Below, piece by piece: positions 1-7,383 of a stretch of DNA of 64,000 bases. Origin of the DNA: Bifidobacterium sp. 7101 (GTDB taxonomy: Bacteria; Actinomycetota; Actinomycetes; Actinomycetales; Bifidobacteriaceae). The notes beneath the pieces are model-generated. The model was not told where the DNA came from. It made no database searches and saw only the letters and a program-made list of their open reading frames with translations. The translations under genes and the position numbers were made by a program. Each line of letters starts with the position of its first letter. Within the stretch, counting starts at the first letter, position 1. The stretch spans positions 124,001 to 188,000 of the forward strand of contig NZ_AWUN01000002.1 in the NCBI RefSeq assembly GCF_000499285.1. Reading direction: 5' to 3'.

Positions 1-703
1 TGTTGGCCTCGGCCAGGGCCTTCTGAATCTGATCGTTGGCATCCTTCTTGAGCTTGGCGATCTCCTCGTCGCTCTTGCGCCGCTTGTCGGCGATCTCCTT
101 GGCAGCCTTGGCCTTCTGCTCGGACAGCTCCTTGTCCTGGGTGGCCTTGCTGGTGGCCAGTCGCTTCTCATGCTCCTCGCGGGAGTTCTGCAGCTCCAGA
201 TCCAGGGCCTGACGGCGTTCCGCCACGACCTTGTCTGCTGCGGACTTGCTCTGCTCGCTCTGCTGCTTGGCGGTGGTGGTGACGGTCCTGGCTTCGTCGT
301 TTGCTGCCTCGACGATGGACTTGGCCTTGGCGTTGGCCTCGTCCACGATGTGCTTGGCTTCAAGCTGGGCCTCGTTGACCAGGGTCGTCGCCTTCTCCTG
401 GGCGGAGGTCTTGGTGGACGCCGCATCCTGCTTGGCGCGGTTGAGCAGCTCGGTGCTGGTCTGCTCGGCCGAAGCCAACAGCTGCTGGGCATTGGCTCCA
501 AGGGAGGCGAAGGAGTTGCGCGGCTGTTCGACCTTGCGTGACTTGGCCTCCTGAAGCTCAGCCTCCAGCTTCAGAATGCGATCATCATCAGCCTTGATCT
601 GCTGACGCAACCGGGCCAGATTGCTCCGCGAGGCCGCCAGGGCCTGGTCGACCCGCTCCTTGTCATAACCTCGCAGGACAACGGGAAACTGATCTTCGGC
701 CAT
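1..703 (-). CDS. DivIVA-like coiled-coil protein (3' end outside window)
   Basis: The gene starts at ATG 703 and runs off the left edge with 234 codons visible and no stop. The N-terminus (MAEDQFPVVLRGYDKERVDQ) resembles the membrane-binding start of DivIVA/Wag31-family proteins (F..v.RGYd..eVD). It is followed by an almost uninterrupted coiled coil rich in Ala, Glu, Lys and Gln, with repeated A-x-x-x-A heptads and no membrane segment. DivIVA-type proteins mark curved membrane at poles and septa in actinobacteria and organise growth. The assignment rests on the N-terminal motif and the coiled coil. Many actinobacterial coiled-coil proteins share this design, so the exact paralogue cannot be named and the C-terminus is not seen. 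Confidence 0.6.
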   Translation of the reverse strand, partial: MAEDQFPVVLRGYDKERVDQALAASRSNLARLRQQIKADDDRILKLEAELQEAKSRKVEQPRNSFASLGANAQQLLASAEQTSTELLNRAKQDAASTKTSAQEKATTLVNEAQLEAKHIVDEANAKAKSIVEAANDEARTVTTTAKQQSEQSKSAADKVVAERRQALDLELQNSREEHEKRLATSKATQDKELSEQKAKAAKEIADKRRKSDEEIAKLKKDANDQIQKALAEAN

Positions 704-847
704 GGAAACACTCCTCTTCGCCACCAGGACATGCCGGCCCGCGACAAGGTTGTCTTCGGTCCGGTGGATTTACCTCGACTCTACCCCATGGCAGGCCAAA
801 ATTCGCCGTCTGACCTGCCGCCGACACATTGGCCTTACATACCGGTC

Positions 848-1576
848 TCAGGCAATAAGAATAGGGCTGGAGGAGGGCCTGCGGTAGTAGCGAATGGTCT
901 CGTTGACCACCTCGCGCACAGCCTGTATCTGCTGGTTCAGGGGCAGGCCGCACTCCTGACCGCCGCTTTCGTTGACCAGGGGAAGGCTGACGAACCCGGC
1001 CAGGACATCCTTGTGTCCTGCGGCCCATGCCAACAGGTTGTAGAAGAGCGCGTTGCAGACATAAGTCCCCGCGTCCGAGCTCAGCGTGGCGGGAATGCCA
1101 CAGGTGCCGAAATCGTGCAGGATGGCCCTCAAGGGCAGCCGTGTCCAGTAGGCGGCCGGACCCTGGGGGTCGATGGGCTGACGGCTGGCCTCGCGGTCGT
1201 TATCTTGAGGCTCCTGCTCCCCCAAGTTCTCACGGTCATCAGCGTCGTCCTCCTTGAGGTTGACGGCGCAACGCTCCATGGCGATGCCGCGAGCCCGACG
1301 CTTGAGACCTGTGGCGATGATGATATCGGGGCGCACCCGCTCTATGGCCTCATGCAGTATGGGCCAGGCCTTGGCGAAGCTGACTGGCATGGTGACGGAG
1401 GAAATAGCCAGGTCCACGCCCTCCAAAGGGTCCTCCTCGGTGGGGCCGACAGGGCGCATGCCCTCCATGCCATGCTCGGCCAGAGCCTGTGAGACCTCAT
1501 AGGAGGGGTTGACGTCAACACCCTGGTAATGGTCGTATCCGGCTACGATGACCTTGATCTGCTCCATGTGCCCCAT
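848..1576 (-). CDS. pcp: pyroglutamyl-peptidase I family protein (C15), catalytic His apparently missing
   Basis: This 242-aa protein belongs to peptidase family C15, cytosolic cysteine peptidases that remove N-terminal pyroglutamate. The N-terminal G-Y-D-H-Y-Q-G-V-D-V-N-P-S motif, the Glu-containing MERCAVN motif and the nucleophile motif DAGTYVCNALFYN are all present. The usual catalytic histidine lies in a GF(I/V)H(V/L)P motif; here the equivalent reads GFVSLPLV, with Ser in place of His. The protein is about 25 aa longer than typical family members because of an acidic Asp/Glu-rich insert after the Glu motif. ATG 1576 is used here; an internal ATG at 1567 is also possible. The gene ends just before ispD, on the same strand. 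Family membership is clear, but activity is uncertain. Confidence 0.85.
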   Translation of the reverse strand: MGHMEQIKVIVAGYDHYQGVDVNPSYEVSQALAEHGMEGMRPVGPTEEDPLEGVDLAISSVTMPVSFAKAWPILHEAIERVRPDIIIATGLKRRARGIAMERCAVNLKEDDADDRENLGEQEPQDNDREASRQPIDPQGPAAYWTRLPLRAILHDFGTCGIPATLSSDAGTYVCNALFYNLLAWAAGHKDVLAGFVSLPLVNESGGQECGLPLNQQIQAVREVVNETIRYYRRPSSSPILIA

Positions 1577-1589
1577 GGTACACAGGGCT

Positions 1590-2399
1590 TCACCCGGCCA
1601 GGGAGCGCGCTATCCATTCAGCCATGGGCACGTCCGAGGGCAGGGTGATCTTCATGTTGGTCACGCTGCCGGCCACGATGGCCACCGGCTCCTCAGGCAG
1701 GTAGTCCACCACAACCCGGGTGTCATCAGTGGGATGGAAATCGGGGTCCGCGGCAGCCAGGTCGTAGGCCTTGCGGAGCGTGCTGAAACGGAAGGCCTGC
1801 GGGGTCTGGGCCCGGAACATGTTGTCACGGTCGGGCACCTGGCGCACCACCTTGCGTCCGCCCAGGTCACCGCCCATCAGCATGGTGTCGGTCGAGGCCA
1901 CGGCCACGGTTGCGGCGTTGAAGGTATCCAAGGCATCGATGCAGCCATCGATGGACTCCTGGCTGACGAAGGGGCGTACCGCGTCGTGGATGAGCAGCTT
2001 GGCATCCTGGGGGATTTCCGCATCAGCCAGGGTCTGCAGGGCCGCCTCGGTGCTGTCCATGCGCTCGACACCGCCCTGGATGACCGTGCGGACCTTGTCG
2101 TAGGTGTCATCTGCCACAATGGCCTCGACGGCCTCCCGCACCCGATCATTGACCACGACCAGGATGTCGGTGACTCGGGCATTGGACTGGAAGGCGTCGA
2201 TTGACCAGGTGATGATGGGTTTGCCGCCCACCTGCACCAGCTGCTTGGGGTTGCTTTCGTCAAATCGAACGCCCAGCCCGGCCGCAAGAATCACCGCCAC
2301 AACTGGCTGAATCTGCTCCTCCGATTCTGCGCTATCCTGACTGACATCGGACGGGGCTGCTGATGCTCTGCTCTCACTCATAGACTCAACGGTACCCAT
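1590..2399 (-). CDS. ispD: 2-C-methyl-D-erythritol 4-phosphate cytidylyltransferase
   Basis: IspD transfers CMP from CTP to MEP, the third step of the MEP isoprenoid pathway, in the cytosol. The signature AAGLGVRFDESNPKQ (nucleotide-binding loop with the PKQ) begins about 40 residues in, followed by GGKPIITWSIDAF. The middle carries LIHDAVRPFVS and the PQAF segment, both typical of IspD. The 269-aa length exceeds the usual 230 or so because of an acidic, Ser-rich N-terminal extension of roughly 33 residues. An internal ATG seven codons in (MSESRA) is an alternative start. It lies 13 bases upstream of pcp on the same strand. Confidence 0.93.
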   Translation of the reverse strand: MGTVESMSESRASAAPSDVSQDSAESEEQIQPVVAVILAAGLGVRFDESNPKQLVQVGGKPIITWSIDAFQSNARVTDILVVVNDRVREAVEAIVADDTYDKVRTVIQGGVERMDSTEAALQTLADAEIPQDAKLLIHDAVRPFVSQESIDGCIDALDTFNAATVAVASTDTMLMGGDLGGRKVVRQVPDRDNMFRAQTPQAFRFSTLRKAYDLAAADPDFHPTDDTRVVVDYLPEEPVAIVAGSVTNMKITLPSDVPMAEWIARSLAG

Positions 2400-2500
2400 A
2401 CGAAAACACAGATAGGTGCAGACCCGGCGCTATCTGCACCGAACATCTGCACCCGAGGCCTGCTCCTGCTGCCAGGGGCAGGATCAATCAGCACACAACG

Positions 2501-3484
2501 TCAGTCATCGGCCAGAATAAGGGCCAGCATGCGCCCCTCCCCCGACTTGCTGGCCAGTGAGGCCCGGCGGTGTGAGTACCAGAGCGGATTCTCCAGCGTA
2601 CATAACGGTCGGCGCAGATCCTCAAGACGCTTGGACAGGGAGGGACCTTCACCGTCCTGGCTGCACAGCTCTTCCAGGTCCGGGTCCTGACGCAGATAGC
2701 TGGTGGCGGCACCGACCCTGGGGGCGGAGTCCACAATATTGGTCACTCCTGCCGCCTTCAGTTCCATCCTGGCTGCAGCGGCTATGTCGATGGCGATTCC
2801 GCCGAACCGGCACGGTCCGGATGCGCTGGGGAAACGCTTCTCGAAGTCATCGGCCAGATCAGAACCCACCTGATAGCAATCTGCACAGATCCGGGGTCCC
2901 AGGGTTGCCACAATCCTGGACGGGTCGGCACCCTTGTAGGCCATGGCCTGGACTGTGGCCGGAATGACTCCGGCCACCAGACCACGACGGCCGCAGTGGG
3001 CCGCCCCCATCACACCGGTCCGGGGGTCGGCCAGAAGCACGGGAAGGCAATCGGCGGCGAAGATGCCCAAGGCCAGGTCACGACGGGTGGTCACCTGAGC
3101 ATCGGCCTCGCAGCGCCCCTGGGGCTGACCCTGGTCGGCATCCCAGACCCGGGCTGAGTGAACCTGGTCCACCAGAACTATGGGACGCTCCAACTGGCGG
3201 CCCACGGCCTGACGGTTGGCAGCCACCGCCTGCGGGTCGTCGCCCCCCTTGCCGCCTAGATTCAGCTGGGCATAATCCCCTGATGAGACCCCGCCCAGCC
3301 TTGTGGTGTAGACCACCTTGATCCCTGGCGCCAAGGTTATGGGAATGGTGACTGGGATGGGCCGACCCTGTTCGTCCAGCGAGGATAGGGGGCTGCTGTC
3401 CAGCAGGGTTCGTTCCCGATCCCAGGCTTCGCCCTGAAGGCTCTGGGCATCCTGCTCGCTTGATCGGGGCTTGAGACGACTCAT
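2501..3484 (-). CDS. pgeF: YfiH/PgeF-family (laccase-domain, DUF152) protein
   Basis: This 327-aa protein is a member of the former DUF152 or multicopper-oxidoreductase-like family. Members act on purine nucleosides or correct misincorporated amino acids in peptidoglycan precursors. The zinc-site motifs are visible: QVHSARV (His), AADCLPVLL (Cys) and GAAHCGRRGLVAGV (His). The GPRICADCYQVG segment matches the family GP.I...CYEVG pattern. About 40 N-terminal residues precede the conserved core. The start overlaps the end of the aldo-keto reductase gene by four bases (ATGA), so the two are probably translationally coupled. The exact substrate in this organism is not determined by sequence. Confidence 0.85.
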   Translation of the reverse strand: MSRLKPRSSEQDAQSLQGEAWDRERTLLDSSPLSSLDEQGRPIPVTIPITLAPGIKVVYTTRLGGVSSGDYAQLNLGGKGGDDPQAVAANRQAVGRQLERPIVLVDQVHSARVWDADQGQPQGRCEADAQVTTRRDLALGIFAADCLPVLLADPRTGVMGAAHCGRRGLVAGVIPATVQAMAYKGADPSRIVATLGPRICADCYQVGSDLADDFEKRFPSASGPCRFGGIAIDIAAAARMELKAAGVTNIVDSAPRVGAATSYLRQDPDLEELCSQDGEGPSLSKRLEDLRRPLCTLENPLWYSHRRASLASKSGEGRMLALILADD

Positions 3485-4362
3485 GCAGTCGCCGCCCGGT
3501 TCAGACGGTCCATCTCCTCCTCGCTCAGCTCCATATCGGCCGCCTGCAGGGAGTCCAGAATGGTGGCCGCCCTGTGAGCCCCGGGAACCACAAAGACGTT
3601 GCTGTTCTGGGACAGTTCCCAGGCCAGGACCACGCGCTGGTGGGAGACGCAGCGCTCCTGGGCCACCTGCCGGAAGGGGTCATAACGGGTTTCATCCTTG
3701 GGTGCTCGGAAACCTCCCAGAGGGCTCCAGCAGACGAATGCCAGCCCCAGCTCGGCCGCATGGTCCAACTCCTGGCGGGAGCTGGTGAAGGTGGGCGAGA
3801 ACTGGTTCTGCACGGCTACGAGGTCGTCGCCCAGAATCTGGCGAGCCAGGTCCATCCGCTCGATGTCTACGTTGGAGACGCCCAGGGTCCGGGCCACACC
3901 CTGTTTGACCAGCTCGGCCATGGCCTCCAGGGACTCCTGGTAGGGCACCTGCGGGTCAGGACGGTGCATATAGAGCAGATCGATGGTGTCCACACCCAGG
4001 GCCTGGGCAGACTCCTTGGCGTGCCGGATCAGGCTCTCCGGCCGACCGTCCACAGCCCAGGTGGGCCGCCCGTCGGTGAAGTTGCGGTAGTGTCCCACCT
4101 TGGTGGCCACCAGCACATCCTGACGGGGTCCCTGCCAGGAGTCCAAAGCCTGGCGGACCAGTCGCTCGTTGGTCTGTTCGGGACCGCCCGATTCGTAGTA
4201 TGACCAGGCGGTATCCAGATGCCGGCAGCCGGCATCCAGGGCCTGGTGGATGACGTCGATGGCCGTTGCCTGGTCCGGCTTGCCCTCGATGGACAATCCC
4301 ATGCAGCCCAGTCCGACCGCTGTCGTAGTAAAGGGCCCCAAGGCCCGCATCGACGATATCAT
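3481..4362 (-). CDS. aldo/keto reductase
   Basis: A 293-aa NADPH-dependent aldo-keto reductase with a TIM-barrel fold. The catalytic tetrad is readable in order: Asp and Tyr in HLDTAWSYYESGG, Lys in VATKVGHY and His in LLYMHRPDP. The NADP-binding end carries VVPGAHRAATI near the C-terminus. The length is a little under the usual 310-330 aa. The first codon may be the MISS or the internal MRALG methionine. The stop codon overlaps the start of the YfiH-family gene, forming a two-gene unit. The physiological carbonyl substrate cannot be told from sequence. Confidence 0.9.
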   Translation of the reverse strand: MISSMRALGPFTTTAVGLGCMGLSIEGKPDQATAIDVIHQALDAGCRHLDTAWSYYESGGPEQTNERLVRQALDSWQGPRQDVLVATKVGHYRNFTDGRPTWAVDGRPESLIRHAKESAQALGVDTIDLLYMHRPDPQVPYQESLEAMAELVKQGVARTLGVSNVDIERMDLARQILGDDLVAVQNQFSPTFTSSRQELDHAAELGLAFVCWSPLGGFRAPKDETRYDPFRQVAQERCVSHQRVVLAWELSQNSNVFVVPGAHRAATILDSLQAADMELSEEEMDRLNRAATA

Positions 4363-4440
4363 ACATGTACTCCCGTCTTGTAGATTGATGCCAGCTTCAA
4401 TGCCGCCGGCTTCCTATCGAGCTTAGCTTGTGGCCCAGTA

Positions 4441-6693
4441 TCAACGACCGCCGAAGGAGCCACCACCGGAGCCACCACCGGAGCCGCCGAAGGAACCACC
4501 ACCGGAGCCAAACCCACCAATACCACTGCCGGAACTGTTGCCGCTGGCCTGGCCGATCAGGCCGCCGATCTGGTCGAGTCCTTGGGTCAACTGAGTACCC
4601 AGATCAACCACCCCGCCTTGGCCAAGCATTGAATTTGCAGCCAATGTTTCAGGGCCACTCACGGAGGAAGCCACCGGAAGATTCTGGCTGTAAGGCAGGA
4701 AGGTACAGTAGAGTAGGCTCCCGCGCGCATTATTATTCAGCCAGTCGAAGTCGGTCAGTTCAGGGCTGGCCTGTGCCAGCTGAGTGACGACCCGGTCGCT
4801 TATGCCGAAGGCCGCAGCGTAGACCAGGTAGCGGTCCCAGAGCACCAGATCCTCCACGCCCCGATGACTGAAATCGCTGAAGTCCAGCAGATAGCGCCGA
4901 AGCCCTGACACCTGACCAGCCATGAGCTGTCCATTCCTGCTGAGCACTTGCGAACTACCATAACGAATGGAGAATGCTGCAACAGCCACCAGAAGCACGG
5001 CCAAGGGCGCACGTACCAGCACGGTGCCCGGCAGGAATCCGGCCAGCAGGATGAAAGCGGCCAAGAGCACGGCCAGGAAGGGCAAGACCTCTATACCATG
5101 ACGATAGGCACGCAGGTCAGCATTGTTGGTCTCATACTTGACGGCCTTGTCGAAAGTCTCCAGATAGACCTTGCCATGATTAGCTTCGGTGCTGGAGAAG
5201 AGAGCAATCATCTCGTACAGGTCGAAACGTTCATCCTTGGAGCCCATCAGAGTGGAAGCACCTTCCAGCATGGTCAGGCAGGCTTCCTCGCTTAAGGACA
5301 GGGCCAGGGAGGCTCGATCCTGACTGCAGACCGGATTAATGACCACCTCCATGGACTGCCGTTTGCCTTTGTGGAGCAGCGAGCGCATCGCCTTAGTCAG
5401 GGAACCTCCGCCGGAATTCGCCCGGTCCTCATACTTGGCCGGAACCAGAGCGATGGCCCGCTTGGAGGCCAAAGAGAGAATGGTTGCTGACAATTGCCTG
5501 CCAATAGGGGATTCTCGGCTCAGCATCAGATCGTTGATAACGGCGGCCACAGCCGGTGACAGATCAGGAGGCTGACGGTAATAGATGATATCGCCTCGGT
5601 ACTGGGAGTCCCCATAGGTGCGGAAGGTCTGCCAGAGCATCACTACTATCAGCGCGATAGCAGCTAAGACGGTCAGTACACCAGCCAAAAGTCCGATCCG
5701 CGCCCATCTGGTCTGCTCGGCGTGCCAGTGCTCATACTGCTGGCGCTCCTGCTTGATGATGCGGTCACGCGCCGGTTGAGAGTCGGTCCTGACCACCGAG
5801 GAAACCCTCTTCGCATCGAAGAGAGCCACCAAATCCAGATGCTGACCTGGCCCGATCTGGTCAGCTGAAAAGTGGATACTGCTGTCATCGCCCACCTGGT
5901 AGGAACCCTTGCCAGCGAAATGGAGCCAGGCCTTGGCATCCTTGTCCTTCTCTGTTCCTATCTGCTTGGGCAGCTTGACATCGGCGCTTATATGCTCAAT
6001 GGGAATCTGGTTGGTGTCGCCCACGGGCTCCCATTGGAATTCAGCCACATCGGGATGGGCAGTAGTGACACCGTGGAAGGTCATGTCGATGCGGAAGCGC
6101 CGACCTGAATCCTCGGCAATCTGCGGAATGTTCCAACCCAGCTCCACCTGACACCGGTCCCCCTGGGCGCCGCAGGCGGATCCTTGGTCCGAGTCGCCCG
6201 GCTTGTAGGATTCCAATCCTGAGTCCGAGACTGTGCCCATATACCAGGTGCCAGCCATGGTCTTATCCCAGTCGGGAACCTGATCGAGGTTATCAGGATC
6301 CGTCGGCGGATCGGCCTGCCTATATGTAGAGCCATTGGTCAGGTCGCGCACGCTTATGTCACTGATGCCCGTCAGCCGGTCAGGCTTGATCTGATAACGC
6401 TGGTAGAGCTCCCTCCAGGGTCGTTTATCGCCGTTGTCGTCCTCACGGGAGTTCATGGTTACGGTCAGGTCCTGACTGATGCGCAAATCGCCGTTATCCA
6501 GGACCTGGACATCATAATCCACTGAATCGTATACCAGGTCGGGCCGATTCCTATTGAAGACCAGCAGGGCAGCAACCAAGCACGTCGCCAAGCCTGCCAC
6601 AAGAGCCAGGACCAGGGCTCGGAAGAAACGGGAGGTGCTCCAGGAGGGATGGCCTGAGACCGGTTTCCCAGAGGAGGCCACTGGGGCGTTCAC
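4441..6693 (-). CDS. DUF2207 domain membrane protein with Gly/Ser-rich tail
   Basis: A 750-aa membrane protein of the DUF2207 family. A first hydrophobic segment lies at about residues 26-47, followed by an extracytoplasmic beta-rich DUF2207 region to about residue 300 (contains YDSVDYDVQVLDNGDLRISQ). A transmembrane segment follows at about 333-354, then a cytoplasmic region and a transmembrane pair at about 535-575. The C-terminus is almost pure Gly/Ser/Phe repeats (GGSFGGSGGG type). The start codon is GTG at 6693, overlapping the lemA-like stop as GTGA, so the two proteins are coupled. DUF2207 and LemA proteins often occur together, which supports a shared envelope function that remains unknown. 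Confidence 0.88.
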   Translation of the reverse strand: MNAPVASSGKPVSGHPSWSTSRFFRALVLALVAGLATCLVAALLVFNRNRPDLVYDSVDYDVQVLDNGDLRISQDLTVTMNSREDDNGDKRPWRELYQRYQIKPDRLTGISDISVRDLTNGSTYRQADPPTDPDNLDQVPDWDKTMAGTWYMGTVSDSGLESYKPGDSDQGSACGAQGDRCQVELGWNIPQIAEDSGRRFRIDMTFHGVTTAHPDVAEFQWEPVGDTNQIPIEHISADVKLPKQIGTEKDKDAKAWLHFAGKGSYQVGDDSSIHFSADQIGPGQHLDLVALFDAKRVSSVVRTDSQPARDRIIKQERQQYEHWHAEQTRWARIGLLAGVLTVLAAIALIVVMLWQTFRTYGDSQYRGDIIYYRQPPDLSPAVAAVINDLMLSRESPIGRQLSATILSLASKRAIALVPAKYEDRANSGGGSLTKAMRSLLHKGKRQSMEVVINPVCSQDRASLALSLSEEACLTMLEGASTLMGSKDERFDLYEMIALFSSTEANHGKVYLETFDKAVKYETNNADLRAYRHGIEVLPFLAVLLAAFILLAGFLPGTVLVRAPLAVLLVAVAAFSIRYGSSQVLSRNGQLMAGQVSGLRRYLLDFSDFSHRGVEDLVLWDRYLVYAAAFGISDRVVTQLAQASPELTDFDWLNNNARGSLLYCTFLPYSQNLPVASSVSGPETLAANSMLGQGGVVDLGTQLTQGLDQIGGLIGQASGNSSGSGIGGFGSGGGSFGGSGGGSGGGSFGGR

Positions 6694-7274
6694 TGTCCGA
6701 AGTCCACTACGGGCGCCTGGCGGCTACCCTCGTCGGCCTGGAAGTACTGGGCCTGACGGAAGTGGAAAAGTGAGGCGATGATGTTGGAGGGGACCGTCTC
6801 GATGCGGGTGTTGAACTTCTGGACCACGTCATTGTAGAACTGCCTGGCGTAGGCGATCTTGTCCTCCAGGTCCTTGAGCTGACGCTGCAGATCCAGGAAG
6901 TTCTGGTTGGCCTTGAGCTCAGGGTAGGCCTCCGCCCGGGCCATCAGGGTGACCAGGGATTGACCCAGCCGCTGCTCGGCATCGGCACGGGCCTGCATCC
7001 GGTCCCCGCCAGCCGTCTGGGCCTGAGCCACGTCGGCGCGGGCTTTGGTCACCTCCTCCAGAACGGTGGACTCGTGTGAGGCGTAGCCCTTGACCGTCTG
7101 AACCAGGTTGGGCACCAGATCGGCACGCTGCTTGAGCTGGACGTCGATCTGGGCCCAGCCATTGGCCACGCGGTTGCGCAGATTGACCAAGCCGTTGTAG
7201 GCCCCGATTCCCCAGATGACCAGCAACACGACCAGCAGGACAATGACGATAAGCACAATCAGTGATACGGACAT
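6690..7274 (-). CDS. LemA family protein
   Basis: A 194-aa LemA-family protein. It has one N-terminal transmembrane anchor (about residues 4-24, all Ile/Leu/Val) followed by a helical cytoplasmic domain. The family signature is clear: YNGLVNLRNRVANGWAQIDV, then QRADLVPNLVQTVKGYASHE and AEAYPELKANQNF. ATG 7274 is chosen because the hydrophobic anchor follows directly, as in other LemA proteins. The reading frame continues upstream to 7367 but overlaps the pnp terminator, and the extra residues are not conserved in style. The stop overlaps the GTG start of the DUF2207 gene. Confidence 0.92.
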   Translation of the reverse strand: MSVSLIVLIVIVLLVVLLVIWGIGAYNGLVNLRNRVANGWAQIDVQLKQRADLVPNLVQTVKGYASHESTVLEEVTKARADVAQAQTAGGDRMQARADAEQRLGQSLVTLMARAEAYPELKANQNFLDLQRQLKDLEDKIAYARQFYNDVVQKFNTRIETVPSNIIASLFHFRQAQYFQADEGSRQAPVVDFGQ

Positions 7275-7307
7275 GTTCCCAATTCTCTCACGGAAGGGTC
7301 TGCATAC

Positions 7308-7341
7308 AAAACAGGACCCCGCCCATTGGAACGGGGTCCTG
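7308..7341 (-). terminator. Rho-independent terminator after pnp
   Basis: On the minus strand a perfect 10-bp stem (CAGGACCCCG with CGGGGTCCTG, loop of ten) is followed by TTTTG. It lies 43 bases past the pnp stop and before the lemA-like start, so it separates the two transcripts. Confidence 0.85.
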
Positions 7342-7383
7342 TCGGAAAATACCGAATCAATCAACATCCGGCATCAGTGGGAA

